Source: Bugula neritina (lineage: Eukaryota > Bryozoa > Gymnolaemata > Cheilostomatida > Bugulidae). From it: a stretch of DNA of 64,000 nucleotides. The notes beneath the pieces were generated by a model. It did not search any database. It had not been told where the DNA came from and worked only from the letters and a program-made list of their open reading frames with translations. Each line of letters opens with the position of its first letter. Within the stretch, counting starts at the first letter, position 1. Below, piece by piece: positions 14,236 to 29,770 of the stretch. The translations under genes were made by a program, and so were the position numbers. Where the stretch lies: contig CAXIUT010000230.1 in assembly GCA_964035545.1 (NCBI GenBank), positions 868,001 to 932,000 of the forward strand. The letters are read 5' to 3'.

Positions 14236-17075
14236 TGCAACATACTGAAATACACTGTGACATACTGAATTACACTGCAACATACTGCAAGATACTGCAA
14301 CGTACGGAAATACAGTGTAACTTATTGAACTACACTGCATCATACTGCAACATACTGAGATACACTGGAACATGTTGATATACACTGCAACACAATGAAA
14401 TATACTGCAACACACTGAACCATATGGCAACATACCGAAATTTACTGCGACACACTGAAAAATACTGCAACATACGAATTATACTTCAAGTGGTGCAACA
14501 TACTGAAATACAATGTGACCCACTGAAATACACTGCAACATACTGCAACATACTGCAACATACTGAAATATTGTGCGACACATTGAAATATACTGCAACA
14601 TATTGAAATATACTGTAACATACTGCAACATACGGCGGCATACCGAAATATACTGCGACACCTTGAAAAATACTTCAACATACTGAAATATACTGCAAGT
14701 GGTGCAACATACTGAAATACACTGTGACATACTGAAATACACTGTCACATACTGCAAGATACTGCAACGTACGGAAATACAGTGTAACTTATTGAATTAC
14801 AATGCATCATACTGCAACATACTGAGATACACTGGAACATATTGATAAACACTGAAACACATTGAAATATACTGCAACACACTGAACCATATGGCAACAT
14901 ACCGAAATTTACTGCGACACACTGAAAAATACTGCAACATACGAATTATACTTCAAGTGGTGCAACATTCTGAAATACAATGTGACACACTGAAATACAC
15001 TGCAACATACTGCAACATACTGCAACATACTGAAATATTGTGCGACACATTGAAATATACTGCAACATATTGAAATATACTGTAACATACTGCAACATAC
15101 TAAAATACACTGCAACATACTGAAATACATTGCAATACATTAAAATATACTGCGACATACTGAAACATACTGCAACATGCTGAAATATACTGCAACATAC
15201 TGAAATACACTATAACATATTGAAATATACTGCAACATACTGAATTACACTCTAACATACTGAAATATGCTGTAGCATACTGAAATACACTGCAACACAC
15301 TGAAGTATACTGTAATACACTGAAATGTAATGCAACATACTGAATTATACTGCAACATAGTGCAACATACTGAAATACACTGTGACACACTGAAATACAC
15401 TGAAACATAATGCAACATACTGCAACATACTGCAACATACTGAAATATTGTGCGACACATTGAAATATACTGCAACATATTGAAATATACTGTAACATAC
15501 TGCAACATACTAAAATACACTGCAACATACTGAAATACATTGCAATACATTAAAATATACTGCGACATACTGAAACATACTGCAACATGCTGAAATATAC
15601 TGCAACATACTGAAATACACTATAACATATTGAAATATACTGCAACATACTGAATTACACTCTAACATACTGAAATATGCTGTAGCATACTGAAATACAC
15701 TGCAACACACTGAAGTATACTGTAATACACTGAAATGTAATGCAACATACTGAATTATACTGCAACATAGTGCAACATACTGAAATACACTGTGACACAC
15801 TGAAATACACTGAAACATAATGCAACATACTGCAACATACTGAAATACACTGTAACATATCGAAATACACTGCAACATACTACAACATACTGCAACACAC
15901 TGAAATACACCGTAACATATCGAAATACACTGCAACATACTGCAACATACTGAAATACACTGTAACATATTGAATTACACTGCATCATACTGCAACATAC
16001 TGAAAAACACTGGAACATATTGATATACACTGCAACTCTTTGAAATATACTGCAACACACTGCAACATACGGCAGCATACCGAAATATACTGCGACACCT
16101 TGAAAAATACTGCAACATACTGAAATATACTGTAAGTGGTGCAACATACTGAAATACACTGTGACATACTGAAATACACTGCAACATACTGCAAGATACT
16201 GCAACGTACGAAAATACAGTGTAACTTATTGAATTACACTGCATCATACTGCAACATACTGAGATACACTGGAACGTATTGATATACACTGCAACACATT
16301 GAAATATACTGCAACACACTGAACCATATGGCAACATACCGAAATTTACTGCGACACACTGAAAAATACTGCAACATATTGAAATATACTGTAACATACT
16401 GCAACATACTAAAATACACTGCAACACATTAAAATATACTGCAACATACTGAAACATACTGCAACATACTGAAATATTATGCGACACAATAAAATATACT
16501 GCAACATATTGAAATATACTGTAACATACTGCAACATACTAAAATAGACTGCAACACATTAAAACATACTGCAACATACTGAAACATATGGCAACATACC
16601 GAAATTTACTGCGACACACTGAAAAATACTGCAACATACAAATTATACTTCAAGTGGTGCAACATTCTGAAATACAATGTGACACACTGAAATACACTGC
16701 AATATACTGCAACACACTAAAAAATTGTGCGACACATTGAAATAGACTGCAACATATTGAAATATACTGTAACATACTGCAACATACTAAAATACACTGC
16801 AACATACTGAAATACATTGCAACACATTAAAATATACTGCGACATACTGAAACATACTGCAACATGCTGAAATATACTGTAACATACTGAAATACACTAT
16901 AACATATTGAAACATACTGCAACATACTGAATTACACTGGAACATATTGATATACACTGCAACACATTGAAATACACTGCAACACACTGAAGTATACTGT
17001 AATACACTGAAATGTAATGCAACATACTGAATTATACTGCAACATAGTGCAACATACTGAAATACACTGTGACAC
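14236..17075. repeat. 2812-base tandem duplication, copy 2
   Basis: Head-to-tail copy of 11424-14235. It carries the box A pair at 14424/14891, the internal 410-base duplication at 15100-15920, box B variants with gtacgaaaat near 16207, and another box A at 16588. It ends where ctgtgacaca replaces ctgtgacata near 17076. Confidence 0.92.
14424..14967. repeat. Box A pair at 467-base spacing
   Basis: Box A modules start at 14424 and 14891. This is the tandem-duplicated counterpart of the 11612/12079 pair, with the same cttcaacata marker near 14673. Confidence 0.9.
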
Positions 17076-18922
17076 ACTGAAATACACTGAAACATAATGC
17101 AACATACTGCAACATACTGAAATACACTGCAACATACTGCAAGATACTGCAACGTACGGAAATACAGTGTAACTTATTGAATTACACTGCATCATACTGC
17201 AACATACTGAGATACACTGGAACATATTGATATACACTGCAACACATTGAAATATACTGCAACACACTGAACCATATGGCAACATACCGAAATTTACTGC
17301 GACACACTGAAAAATACTGCAACATACAAATTATACTTCAAGTGGTGCAACATTCTGAAATACAATGTGACACACTGAAATACACTGCAACATACTGCAA
17401 CACACTAAAAAATTGTGCGACACATTGAAATATACTGCAACATATTGAAATATACTGTAACATACTGCAACATACTAAAATACACTGCAACATACTGAAA
17501 TACATTGCAATACATTAAAATATACTGCGACATACTGAAACATACTGCAACATGCTGAAATATACTGCAACATACTGAAATACACTATAACATATTGAAA
17601 TATACTGCAACATACTGAATTACAGTATAACATACTGAAATATGCTGTAGCATACTGAAATACACTGCAACACACTGAAGTATACTGTAATACACTGAAA
17701 TGTAATGCAACATACTGAATTATACTGCAACATAGTGCAACATACTGAAATACACTGTGACACACTGAAATACACTGAAACATAATGCAACATACTGCAA
17801 CATACTGAAATACACTGTAACATACTGCAACATACTGCAACATAATGAAATACACCGTAACATATCGAAATACACTGCAACATACTGCAACATACTGAAA
17901 TGCACCGGAACATAAAGGAATACCCTGCAACACATTGAAATATACTGCAACAGACTGAAACATACTGCAACATACTGAAATGTAATGTAATATACAGAAA
18001 TGTACTGTAACATACTGAAATATACTGTAACAGACTGAAATATACTCTAACATACCGAAATACACTGTAACATACTGAAATATACTGCAACATACTGCAA
18101 CATACTGAATTACACTTGAACATAATGAAATACACTGCAACACATTGAAATATACTGCAACATATCGAAATGAATGGTAAACTAGTGTAATATACTGTAA
18201 CATAATGAAACACACCGGAACATACTGCAAAGTACTAAAGTATAGTGTAACACACTGAAATATACGGCAACATACTGAAATATACTGCAACACGTTGAAA
18301 AATATTGCAACATACTGAAATATACTGCAACATACTGCAACATACTGAAATACACTGTGACACACTGAAATACACTACAACATACTGCAACATACTGAAA
18401 TACACTGGAACATATTGAAATACACTGCGACACATTGAAACATACTGCAACATACTGAAATATACTGCAAGATACCGCAACATACTGAAACAGACTGTGA
18501 CATACTGAAATACACTGCAACATACTGCAAGATACCGCAACCTACTGAAATACACTGTACCATATTGAAATACACTGCATCATACTGCAACATACTGAAT
18601 TACACTGGAACATATTGATATACACTGCAACACATTGAAATATACTGCAACACACTGAAACATACGGCAATATACCAAAATATACTGCGACACCTTGAAA
18701 AATACTGCAACATACTGAAATATACTGCAAGTGGTGCAACATACTGAAATACACTGTGACATACTGAATTACACTGCAACATACTGTAAGATACTGCAAC
18801 GTACGGAAATACAGTGTAACTTATTGAGTTACACTGCATCATACTGCAACATACTGAGATACACTGGAACATATTGATATACACTGCAACACAATGAAAT
18901 ATACTGCAACACACTGAACCAT
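17076..18922. repeat. E-to-D module and link to the 2.5-2.8 kb units
   Basis: Satellite only. Box A starts at 17276, box E at 17902 (variant cataaagg) and box D at 18172, with the short 270-base E-to-D spacing. From about 18340 the sequence joins the block that recurs at 20.9, 22.7, 25.5 and 28.3 kb, recognised by ctacaacata, ctgcaagata and ctgtaccata. Confidence 0.82.
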
Positions 18923-19466
18923 ATGGCAACATACCGAAGTTTACTGCGACACACGGAAAAATACTGCAACATACGAATTATACTTCAAGTGGTGCAACAT
19001 ACTGAAATACAATGTGACCCACTGAAATACACTGCAACATACTGCAACATACTGCAACATACTGAAATATTGTGCGACACATTGAAATATACTGCAACAT
19101 ATTGAAATATACTGTAACATACTGCAACATACGGCAGCATACCGAAATATACTGCGACACCTTGAAAAATACTGCAACATACTGAAATATACTGCAAGTG
19201 GTGCAACATACTGAAATACACTGTGACATACTGAAATACACTGCAACATACTGCAAGATACTGCAACGTACGGAAATACAGTGTGACTTATTGAATTACA
19301 CTGCATCATACTGCAACATACTGAGATACACTGGAACATATTGATAAACACTGCGACACATTGAAATATACTGCAACACACTGAACCATATGGCAACATA
19401 CCGAAATTTACTGCGACACACTGAAAAATACTGCAACATACGAATTATACTTCAAGTGGTGCAACA
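18923..19466. repeat. Box A pair at 467-base spacing
   Basis: Box A modules start at 18923 and 19390. Only the first has the gaagttt/cacacgg variants, which shows that the two members of a pair are inherited as distinct positions and are not homogenised with each other. Confidence 0.9.
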
Positions 19467-21475
19467 TTCTGAAATACAATGTGACACACTGAAATACACT
19501 GCAACATACTGCAACATACTGCAACATACTGAAATATTGTGCGACACATTGAAATATACTGCAACATATTGAAATATACCGTAACATACTGCAACATACT
19601 AAAATACACTGCAACATACTGAAATACATTGCAATACATTAAAATATACTGCGACATACTGAAACATACTGCAACATGCTGAAATATACTGCAACATACT
19701 GAAATACACTATAACATATTGAAATATACTGCAACATACTGAATTACACTCTAACATACTGAAATATGCTGTAGCATACTGAAATACACTGCAACACACT
19801 GAAGTATACTGTAATACACTGAAATGTAATGCAACATACTGAATTATACTGCAACATAGTGCAACATACTGAAATACACTGTGACACACTGAAATACACT
19901 GAAACATAATGCAACATACTGCAACACACTGAAATACACCGTAACATATCGAAATACACTGCAACATACTGCAACATACTGAAATACACTGTAACATATT
20001 GAATTACACTGCATCATACTGCAACATACTGAAAAACACTGGAACATATTGATATACACTGCAACTCTTTGAAATATACTGCAACACACTGCAACATACG
20101 GCAGCATACCGAAATATACTGCGACACCTTGAAAAATACTGCAACATACTGAAATATACTGCAAGTGGTGCAACATACTGAAATACACTGTGACATACTG
20201 AATTACACTGCAACATACTGCAAGATACTGCAACGTACGGAAATACAGTGTAACTTATTGAAATACACTGCATCATACTGCAACATACTGAGATACACTG
20301 GAACATATTGATAAACACTGCAACACATTGAAATATACTGCAACACACTGAACCATATGGCAACATACCAAAATTTACTGCGACACACTGAAATACACTG
20401 CAACATACTGCAACATACTGCAACATACTGAAATATTGTGCGACACATTGAAATATACTGCAACATATTGAAATATACTCTAACATACTGCAACATACTA
20501 AAATACACTGCAACATACTGAAATACATTGCAACACATTAAAATATACTGCGACATACTGAAACATACTGCAACATGCTGAAATATACTGCAACATACTG
20601 AAATACACTATAACATATTGAAATATACTGCAACATACTGAATTACACTCTAACATACTGAAATATGCTGTAGCATACTGAAATACACTGCAACATACTG
20701 CAACATACTGAAATACACTGCAACACATTAAAATATACTGCAACATACTGAAACATACTGCAACATACTGAAATATTGTGCGCCACAATAAAATATACTG
20801 CAACATATTGTAATATACTGTAACATACTGCAACATACTAAAATACACTGCAACACATTAAAATGTACTGCAACATACAGAAACATACTGCAACATACTG
20901 AAATACACTGTGACACACTGAAATACACTACAACATACTGCAACATACTGAAATACACTGGAACATATTGAAATACACTGCGACACATTGAAACATACTG
21001 CAACATACTGAAATATACTGCAAGATACCGCAACATACTGAAACAGACTGTGACATACTGAAATACACTGCAACATACTGCAAGATACCGCAACCTACTG
21101 AAATACACTGTACCATATTGAAATACACCGCATCATACTGCAACATACTGAATTACACTGGAACATATTGATATACACTGCAACACATTGAAATATACTG
21201 CAACACACTGAAACATACGGCAATATACCAAAATATACTGCGACACCTTGAAAAATACTGCAACATACTGAAATATACTGCAAGTGGTGCAACATACTGA
21301 AATACACTGTGACATACTGAATTACACTGCAACATACTGTAAGATACTGCAACGTACGGAAATACAGTGTAACTTATTGAGTTACACTGCATCATACTGC
21401 AACATACTGAGATACACTGGAACATATTGATATACACTGCAACACAATGAAATATACTGCAACACACTGAACCAT
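18923..21475. repeat. 2553-base higher-order unit U1
   Basis: Counted from box A start to box A start. It holds seven nine-mers, and 2560 minus 7 is 2553. It is collinear with the 2763-base units at 23310 and 26073 but lacks their 210-base patch. Its first box A has accgaagttt and a cacacgg unit, variants kept in the units that follow at 21476, 23310, 26073 and 28836. Confidence 0.88.
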
Positions 21476-22019
21476 ATGGCAACATACCGAAGTTTACTGC
21501 GACACACGGAAAAATACTGCAACATACGAATTATACTTCAAGTGGTGCAACAGACTGAAATACAATGTGACCCACTGAAATACACTGCAACATACTGTAA
21601 CATACTGCAACATACTGAAATATTGCGCGACACATTGAAATATACTGCAACATATTGAAATATACTGTAACATACTGCAACATACGGCAGCATACCGAAA
21701 TATACTGCGACACCTTGAAAAATACTGCAACATACTGAAATATACTGCAAATGGTGCAACATACTGAAATACACTGTGACATACTGAAATACACTGCAAC
21801 ATACTGCAAGATACTGCAACGTACGGAAATACAGTGTGACTTATTGAATTACACTGCATCATACTGCAACATACTGAGATACACTGGAACATATTGATAA
21901 ACACTGCCACACATTGAAATATACTGCAACACACTGAACCATATGGCAACATACCGAAATTTACTGCGACACACTGAAAAATACTGCAACATACGAATTA
22001 TACTTCAAGTGGTGCAACA
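21476..22019. repeat. Box A pair at 467-base spacing
   Basis: Box A modules start at 21476 and 21943. The first is followed by caacagactg where most have caacatactg, and the second copy has cttcaacata near 22071. Both variants recur at 26073 and 28836 but not at 23310. Confidence 0.9.
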
Positions 22020-22719
22020 TTCTGAAATACAATGTGACACACTGAAATACACTGCAACATACTGCAACATACTTCAACATACTGAAATATTGTGCGACAC
22101 ATTGAAATATACTGCAACATATTGAAATATACCGTAACATACTGCAACATACTAAAATACACTGCAACATACTGAAATACATTGCAATACATTAAAATAT
22201 ACTGCGACATACTGAAACATACTGCAACATGCTGAAATATACTGCAACATACTGAAATACACTATAACATATTGAAATATACTGCAACATACTGAATTAC
22301 ACTCTAACATACTGAAATATGCTGTAGCATACTGAAATACACTGCAACACACTGAAGTATACTGTAATACACTGAAATGTAATGCAACATACTGAATTAT
22401 ACTGCAACATAGTGCAACATACTGAAATACACTGTGACACACTGAAATACACTGAAACATAATGCAACATACTGCAACACACTGAAATACACCGTAACAT
22501 ATCGAAATACACTGCAACATACTGCAACATACTGAAATACACTGTAACATATTGAATTACACTGCATCATACTGCAACATACTGAAAAACACTGGAACAT
22601 ATTGATATACACTGCAACTCTTTGAAATATACTGCAACACACTGCAACATACGGCAGCATACCGAAATATACTGCGACACCTTGAAAAATACTGCAACAT
22701 ACTGAAATATACTGCAACA
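21476..22719. repeat. Shortened 1834-base unit U2 (left part)
   Basis: U2 runs from 21476 to 23309 and is 719 bases shorter than U1. The missing stretch corresponds to about 20.17-20.89 kb of U1. The join lies near 22700-22735, where ctgcaacata units from both sides meet and the expected ctgcaagtggtg is gone. Six nine-mers remain, and 1840 minus 6 is 1834. The nine-mer near 21748 is altered to ctgcaaatggtg. Confidence 0.86.
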
Positions 22720-23309
22720 TACTGCAACATACTGAAATACACTGTGACACACTGAAATACACTACAACATACTGCAACATACTGAAATACACTGGAACAT
22801 ATTGAAATACACTGCGACACATTGAAACATACTGCAACATACTGAAATATACTGCAAGATACCGCAACATACTGAAACAGACTGTGACATACTGAAATAC
22901 ACTGCAACATACTGCAAGATACCGCAACCTACTGAAATACACTGTACCATATTGAAATACACTGCATCATACTGCAACATACTGAATTACACTGGAACAT
23001 ATTGATATACACTGCAACACATTGAAATATACTGCAACACACTGAAACATACGGCAATATACCAAAATATACTGCGACACCTTGAAAAATACTGCAACAT
23101 ACTGAAATATACTGCAAGTGGTGCAACATACTGAAATACACTGTGACATACTGAATTACACTGCAACATACTGTAAGATACTGCAACGTACGGAAATACA
23201 GTGTAACTTATTGAGTTACACTGCATCATACTGCAACATACTGAGATACACTGGAACATATTGATATACACTGCAACACAATGAAATATACTGCAACACA
23301 CTGAACCAT

Positions 23310-23853
23310 ATGGCAACATACCGAAGTTTACTGCGACACACGGAAAAATACTGCAACATACGAATTATACTTCAAGTGGTGCAACATACTGAAACACAAT
23401 GTGACCCACTGAAATACACTGCAACATACTGCAACATACTGCAACATACTGAAATATTGTGCGACACATTGAAATATACTGCAACATATTGAAATATACT
23501 GTAACATACTGCAACATACGGCAGCATACCGAAATATACTGCGACACCTTGAAAAATACTGCAACATACTGAAATATACTGCAAGTGGTGCAACATACTG
23601 AAATACACTGTGACATACTGAAATACACTGCAACATACTGCAAGATACTGCAACGTACGGAAATACAGTGTGACTTATTGAATTACACTGCATCATACTG
23701 CAACATACTGAGATACACTGGAACATATTGATAAACACTGCGACACATTGAAATATACTGCAACACACTGAACCATATGGCAACATACCGAAATTTACTG
23801 CGACACACTGAAAAATACTGCAACATACGAATTATACTTCAAGTGGTGCAACA
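23310..23853. repeat. Box A pair at 467-base spacing
   Basis: Box A modules start at 23310 and 23777. The unit gaaacacaat near 23391 is peculiar to this copy, where the other copies have gaaatacaat. Confidence 0.9.
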
Positions 23854-24249
23854 TTCTGAAATACAATGTGACACACTGAAATACACTGCAACATACTGCA
23901 ACATACTGCAACATACTGAAATATTGTGCGACACATTGAAATATACTGCAACATATTGAAATATACCGTAACATACTGCAACATACTAAAATACACTGCA
24001 ACATACTGAAATACATTGCAATACATTAAAATATACTGCGACATACTGAAACATACTGCAACATGCTGAAATATACTGCAACATACTGAAATACACTATA
24101 ACATATTGAAATATACTGCAACATACTGAATTACACTCTAACATACTGAAATATGCTGTAGCATACTGAAATACACTGCAACACACTGAAGTATACTGTA
24201 ATACACTGAAATGTAATGCAACATACTGAATTATACTGCAACATAGTGC

Positions 24250-24470
24250 AACATACTCAAATACACTACAACAAACTGCAACATACTGAAATACACTGGA
24301 ACATATTGAAATACACTGCGTTACATTGAAACATACTGCAACATACTGAAATACACTGTGACACATTGAAATACACTGCAACATACTGCAACATACTGCA
24401 ACATACTGAAATGCATTGCAACACATTAAAATATACTGCAACATACTGAAACATACTGCAACATACTGAA
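24250..24470. repeat. 210-base patch related to the left end of the window
   Basis: About 21 units are present here that the collinear U1 (18923) and the 28836 unit lack. They read through ctcaaataca, ctacaacaaa and ctgtgacaca, matching about 1030-1240 and 4684-4890. The patch accounts for the 210-base length difference between 2763 and 2553. The same patch lies at about 27013-27233. Confidence 0.85.
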
Positions 24471-25482
24471 ATACACTGTGACACACTGAAATACACTGAA
24501 ACATAATGCAACATACTGCAACACACTGAAATACACCGTAACATATCGAAATACACTGCAACATACTGCAACATACTGAAATACACTGTAACATATTGAA
24601 TTACACTGCATCATACTGCAACATACTGAAAAACACTGGAACATATTGATATACACTGCAACTCTTTGAAATATACTGCAACACACTGCAACATACGGCA
24701 GCATACCGAAATATACTGCGACACCTTGAAAAATACTGCAACATACTGAAATATACTGCAAGTGGTGCAACATACTGAAATACACTGTGACATACTGAAT
24801 TACACTGCAACATACTGCAAGATACTGCAACGTACGGAAATACAGTGTAACTTATTGAAATACACTGCATCATACTGCAACATACTGAGATACACTGGAA
24901 CATATTGATAAACACTGCAACACATTGAAATATACTGCAACACACTGAACCATATGGCAACATACCAAAATTTACTGCGACACACTGAAATACACTGCAA
25001 CATACTGCAACATACTGCAACATACTGAAATATTGTGCGACACATTGAAATATACTGCAACATATTGAAATATACTCTAACATACTGCAACATACTAAAA
25101 TACACTGCAACATACTGAAATACATTGCAACACATTAAAATATACTGCGACATACTGAAACATACTGCAACATGCTGAAATATACTGCAACATACTGAAA
25201 TACACTATAACATATTGAAATATACTGCAACATACTGAATTACACTCTAACATACTGAAATATGCTGTAGCATACTGAAATACACTGCAACATACTGCAA
25301 CATACTGAAATACACTGCAACACATTAAAATATACTGCAACATACTGAAACATACTGCAACATACTGAAATATTGTGCGCCACAATAAAATATACTGCAA
25401 CATATTGTAATATACTGTAACATACTGCAACATACTAAAATACACTGCAACACATTAAAATGTACTGCAACATACAGAAACA

Positions 25483-28245
25483 TACTGCAACATACTGAAA
25501 TACACTGTGACACACTGAAATACACTACAACATACTGCAACATACTGAAATACACTGGAACATATTGAAATACACTGCGACACATTGAAACATACTGCAA
25601 CATACTGAAATATACTGCAAGATACCGCAACATACTGAAACAGACTGTGACATACTGAAATACACTGCAACATACTGCAAGATACCGCAACCTACTGAAA
25701 TACACTGTACCATATTGAAATACACCGCATCATACTGCAACATACTGAATTACACTGGAACATATTGATATACACTGCAACACATTGAAATATACTGCAA
25801 CACACTGAAACATACGGCAATATACCAAAATATACTGCGACACCTTGAAAAATACTGCAACATACTGAAATATACTGCAAGTGGTGCAACATACTGAAAT
25901 ACACTGTGACATACTGAATTACACTGCAACATACTGTAAGATACTGCAACGTACGGAAATACAGTGTAACTTATTGAGTTACACTGCATCATACTGCAAC
26001 ATACTGAGATACACTGGAACATATTGATATACACTGCAACACAATGAAATATACTGCAACACACTGAACCATATGGCAACATACCGAAGTTTACTGCGAC
26101 ACACGGAAAAATACTGCAACATACGAATTATACTTCAAGTGGTGCAACAGACTGAAATACAATGTGACCCACTGAAATACACTGCAACATACTGTAACAT
26201 ACTGCAACATACTGAAATATTGTGCGACACATTGAAATATACTGCAACATATTGAAATATACTGTAACATACTGCAACATACGGCAGCATACCGAAATAT
26301 ACTGCGACACCTTGAAAAATACTGCAACATACTGAAATATACTGCAAGTGGTGCAACATACTGAAATACACTGTGACATACTGAAATACACTGCAACATA
26401 CTGCAAGATACTGCAACGTACGGAAATACAGTGTGACTTATTGAATTACACTGCATCATACTGCAACATACTGAGATACACTGGAACATATTGATAAACA
26501 CTGCCACACATTGAAATATACTGCAACACACTGAACCATATGGCAACATACCGAAATTTACTGCGACACACTGAAAAATACTGCAACATACGAATTATAC
26601 TTCAAGTGGTGCAACATTCTGAAATACAATGTGACACACTGAAATACACTGCAACATACTGCAACATACTTCAACATACTGAAATATTGTGCGACACATT
26701 GAAATATACTGCAACATATTGAAATATACCGTAACATACTGCAACATACTAAAATACACTGCAACATACTGAAATACATTGCAATACATTAAAATATACT
26801 GCGACATACTGAAACATACTGCAACATGCTGAAATATACTGCAACATACTGAAATACACTATAACATATTGAAATATACTGCAACATACTGAATTACACT
26901 CTAACATACTGAAATATGCTGTAGCATACTGAAATACACTGCAACACACTGAAGTATACTGTAATACACTGAAATGTAATGCAACATACTGAATTATACT
27001 GCAACATAGTGCAACATACTCAAATACACTACAACAAACTGCAACATACTGAAATACACTGGAACATATTGAAATACACTGCGATACATTGAAACATACT
27101 GCAACATACTGAAATACACTGTGACACATTGAAATACACTGCAACATACTGCAACATACTGCAACATACTGAAATGCATTGCAACACATTAAAATATACT
27201 GCAACATACTGAAACATACTGCAACATACTGAAATACACTGTGACACACTGAAATACACTGAAACATAATGCAACATACTGCAACACACTGAAATACACC
27301 GTAACATATCGAAATACACTGCAACATACTGCAACATACTGAAATACACTGTAACATATTGAATTACACTGCATCATACTGCAACATACTGAAAAACACT
27401 GGAACATATTGATATACACTGCAACTCTTTGAAATATACTGCAACACACTGCAACATACGGCAGCATACCGAAATATACTGCGACACCTTGAAAAATACT
27501 GCAACATACTGAAATATACTGCAAGTGGTGCAACATACTGAAATACACTGTGACATACTGAATTACACTGCAACATACGGCAAGATACTGCAACGTACGG
27601 AAATACAGTGTAACTTATTGAAATACACTGCATCATACTGCAACATACTGAGATACACTGGAACATATTGATAAACACTGCAACACATTGAAATATACTG
27701 CAACACACTGAACCATATGGCAACATACCAAAATTTACTGCGACACACTGAAATACACTGCAACATACTGCAACATACTGCAACATACTGAAATATTGTG
27801 CGACACATTGAAATATACTGCAACATATTGAAATATACTCTAACATACTGCAACATACTAAAATACACTGCAACATACTGAAATACATTGCAACACATTA
27901 AAATATACTGCGACATACTGAAACATACTGCAACATGCTGAAATATACTGCAACATACTGAAATACACTATAACATATTGAAATATACTGCAACATACTG
28001 AATTACACTCTAACATACTGAAATATGCTGTAGCATACTGAAATACACTGCAACATACTGCAACATACTGAAATACACTGCAACACATTAAAATATACTG
28101 CAACATACTGAAACATACTGCAACATACTGAAATATTGTGCGCCACAATAAAATATACTGCAACATATTGTAATATACTGTAACATACTGCAACATACTA
28201 AAATACACTGCAACACATTAAAATGTACTGCAACATACAGAAACA
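25483..28245. repeat. 2763-base tandem unit, copy 2
   Basis: Second head-to-tail copy, with box A pair 26073/26540 and the 210-base patch at about 27013-27233. It resembles U2 at 21476-22400 in its box A pair (caacagactg, cttcaacata) more than it resembles copy 1, so it is itself a mosaic. Confidence 0.92.
26073..26616. repeat. Box A pair at 467-base spacing
   Basis: Box A modules start at 26073 and 26540. They share the caacagactg and cttcaacata variants with the 21476 and 28836 pairs. Confidence 0.9.
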
Positions 28246-29770
28246 TACTGCAACATACTGAAATACACTGTGACACACTGAAATACACTACAACATACTG
28301 CAACATACTGAAATACACTGGAACATATTGAAATACACTGCGACACATTGAAACATACTGCAACATACTGAAATATACTGCAAGATACCGCAACATACTG
28401 AAACAGACTGTGACATACTGAAATACACTGCAACATACTGCAAGATACCGCAACCTACTGAAATACACTGTACCATATTGAAATACACCGCATCATACTG
28501 CAACATACTGAATTACACTGGAACATATTGATATACACTGCAACACATTGAAATATACTGCAACACACTGAAACATACGGCAATATACCAAAATATACTG
28601 CGACACCTTGAAAAATACTGCAACATACTGAAATATACTGCAAGTGGTGCAACATACTGAAATACACTGTGACATACTGAATTACACTGCAACATACTGT
28701 AAGATACTGCAACGTACGGAAATACAGTGTAACTTATTGAGTTACACTGCATCATACTGCAACATACTGAGATACACTGGAACATATTGATATACACTGC
28801 AACACAATGAAATATACTGCAACACACTGAACCATATGGCAACATACCGAAGTTTACTGCGACACACGGAAAAATACTGCAACATACGAATTATACTTCA
28901 AGTGGTGCAACAGACTGAAATACAATGTGACCCACTGAAATACACTGCAACATACTGTAACATACTGCAACATACTGAAATATTGTGCGACACATTGAAA
29001 TATACTGCAACATATTGAAATATACTGTAACATACTGCAACATACGGCAGCATACCGAAATATACTGCGACACCTTGAAAAATACTGCAACATACTGAAA
29101 TATACTGCAAGTGGTGCAACATACTGAAATACACTGTGACATACTGAAATACACTGCAACATACTGCAAGATACTGCAACGTACGGAAATACAGTGTGAC
29201 TTATTGAATTACACTGCATCATACTGCAACATACTGAGATACACTGGAACATATTGATAAACACTGCCACACATTGAAATATACTGCAACACACTGAACC
29301 ATATGGCAACATACCGAAATTTACTGCGACACACTGAAAAATACTGCAACATACGAATTATACTTCAAGTGGTGCAACATTCTGAAATACAATGTGACAC
29401 ACTGAAATACACTGCAACATACTGCAACATACTTCAACATACTGAAATATTGTGCGACACATTGAAATATACTGCAACATATTGAAATATACCGTAACAT
29501 ACTGCAACATACTAAAATACACTGCAACATACTGAAATACATTGCAATACATTAAAATATACTGCGACATACTGAAACATACTGCAACATGCTGAAATAT
29601 ACTGCAACATACTGAAATACACTATAACATATTGAAATATACTGCAACATACTGAATTACACTCTAACATACTGAAATATGCTGTAGCATACTGAAATAC
29701 ACTGCAACACACTGAAGTATACTGTAATACACTGAAATGTAATGCAACATACTGAATTATACTGCAACAT
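28246..29770. repeat. 2763-base tandem unit, copy 3 (partial)
   Basis: Third copy. It stays in register with copy 2 until about 29770. There copy 2 enters the 210-base patch (ctcaaataca) and this copy continues with ctgaaataca, ctgtgacaca. It contains the box A pair 28836/29303. Confidence 0.88.
28836..29379. repeat. Box A pair at 467-base spacing
   Basis: Box A modules start at 28836 and 29303. I see no difference from the 26073/26540 pair, in keeping with recent duplication. Confidence 0.9.

Larger units (their letters stand above)
22720..25482. repeat. 2763-base tandem unit, copy 1
   Basis: This segment repeats head-to-tail at 25483-28245 and in part at 28246 to about 29770. The sequence from about 22.72 to 27.0 kb matches itself shifted by exactly 2763 bases. 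Each unit holds seven nine-mers, and 2770 minus 7 is 2763. Differences I saw include gcgttacatt at about 24319 against gcgatacatt at about 27082, and caacatactg after box A at 23310 against caacagactg at 26073. Confidence 0.92.
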
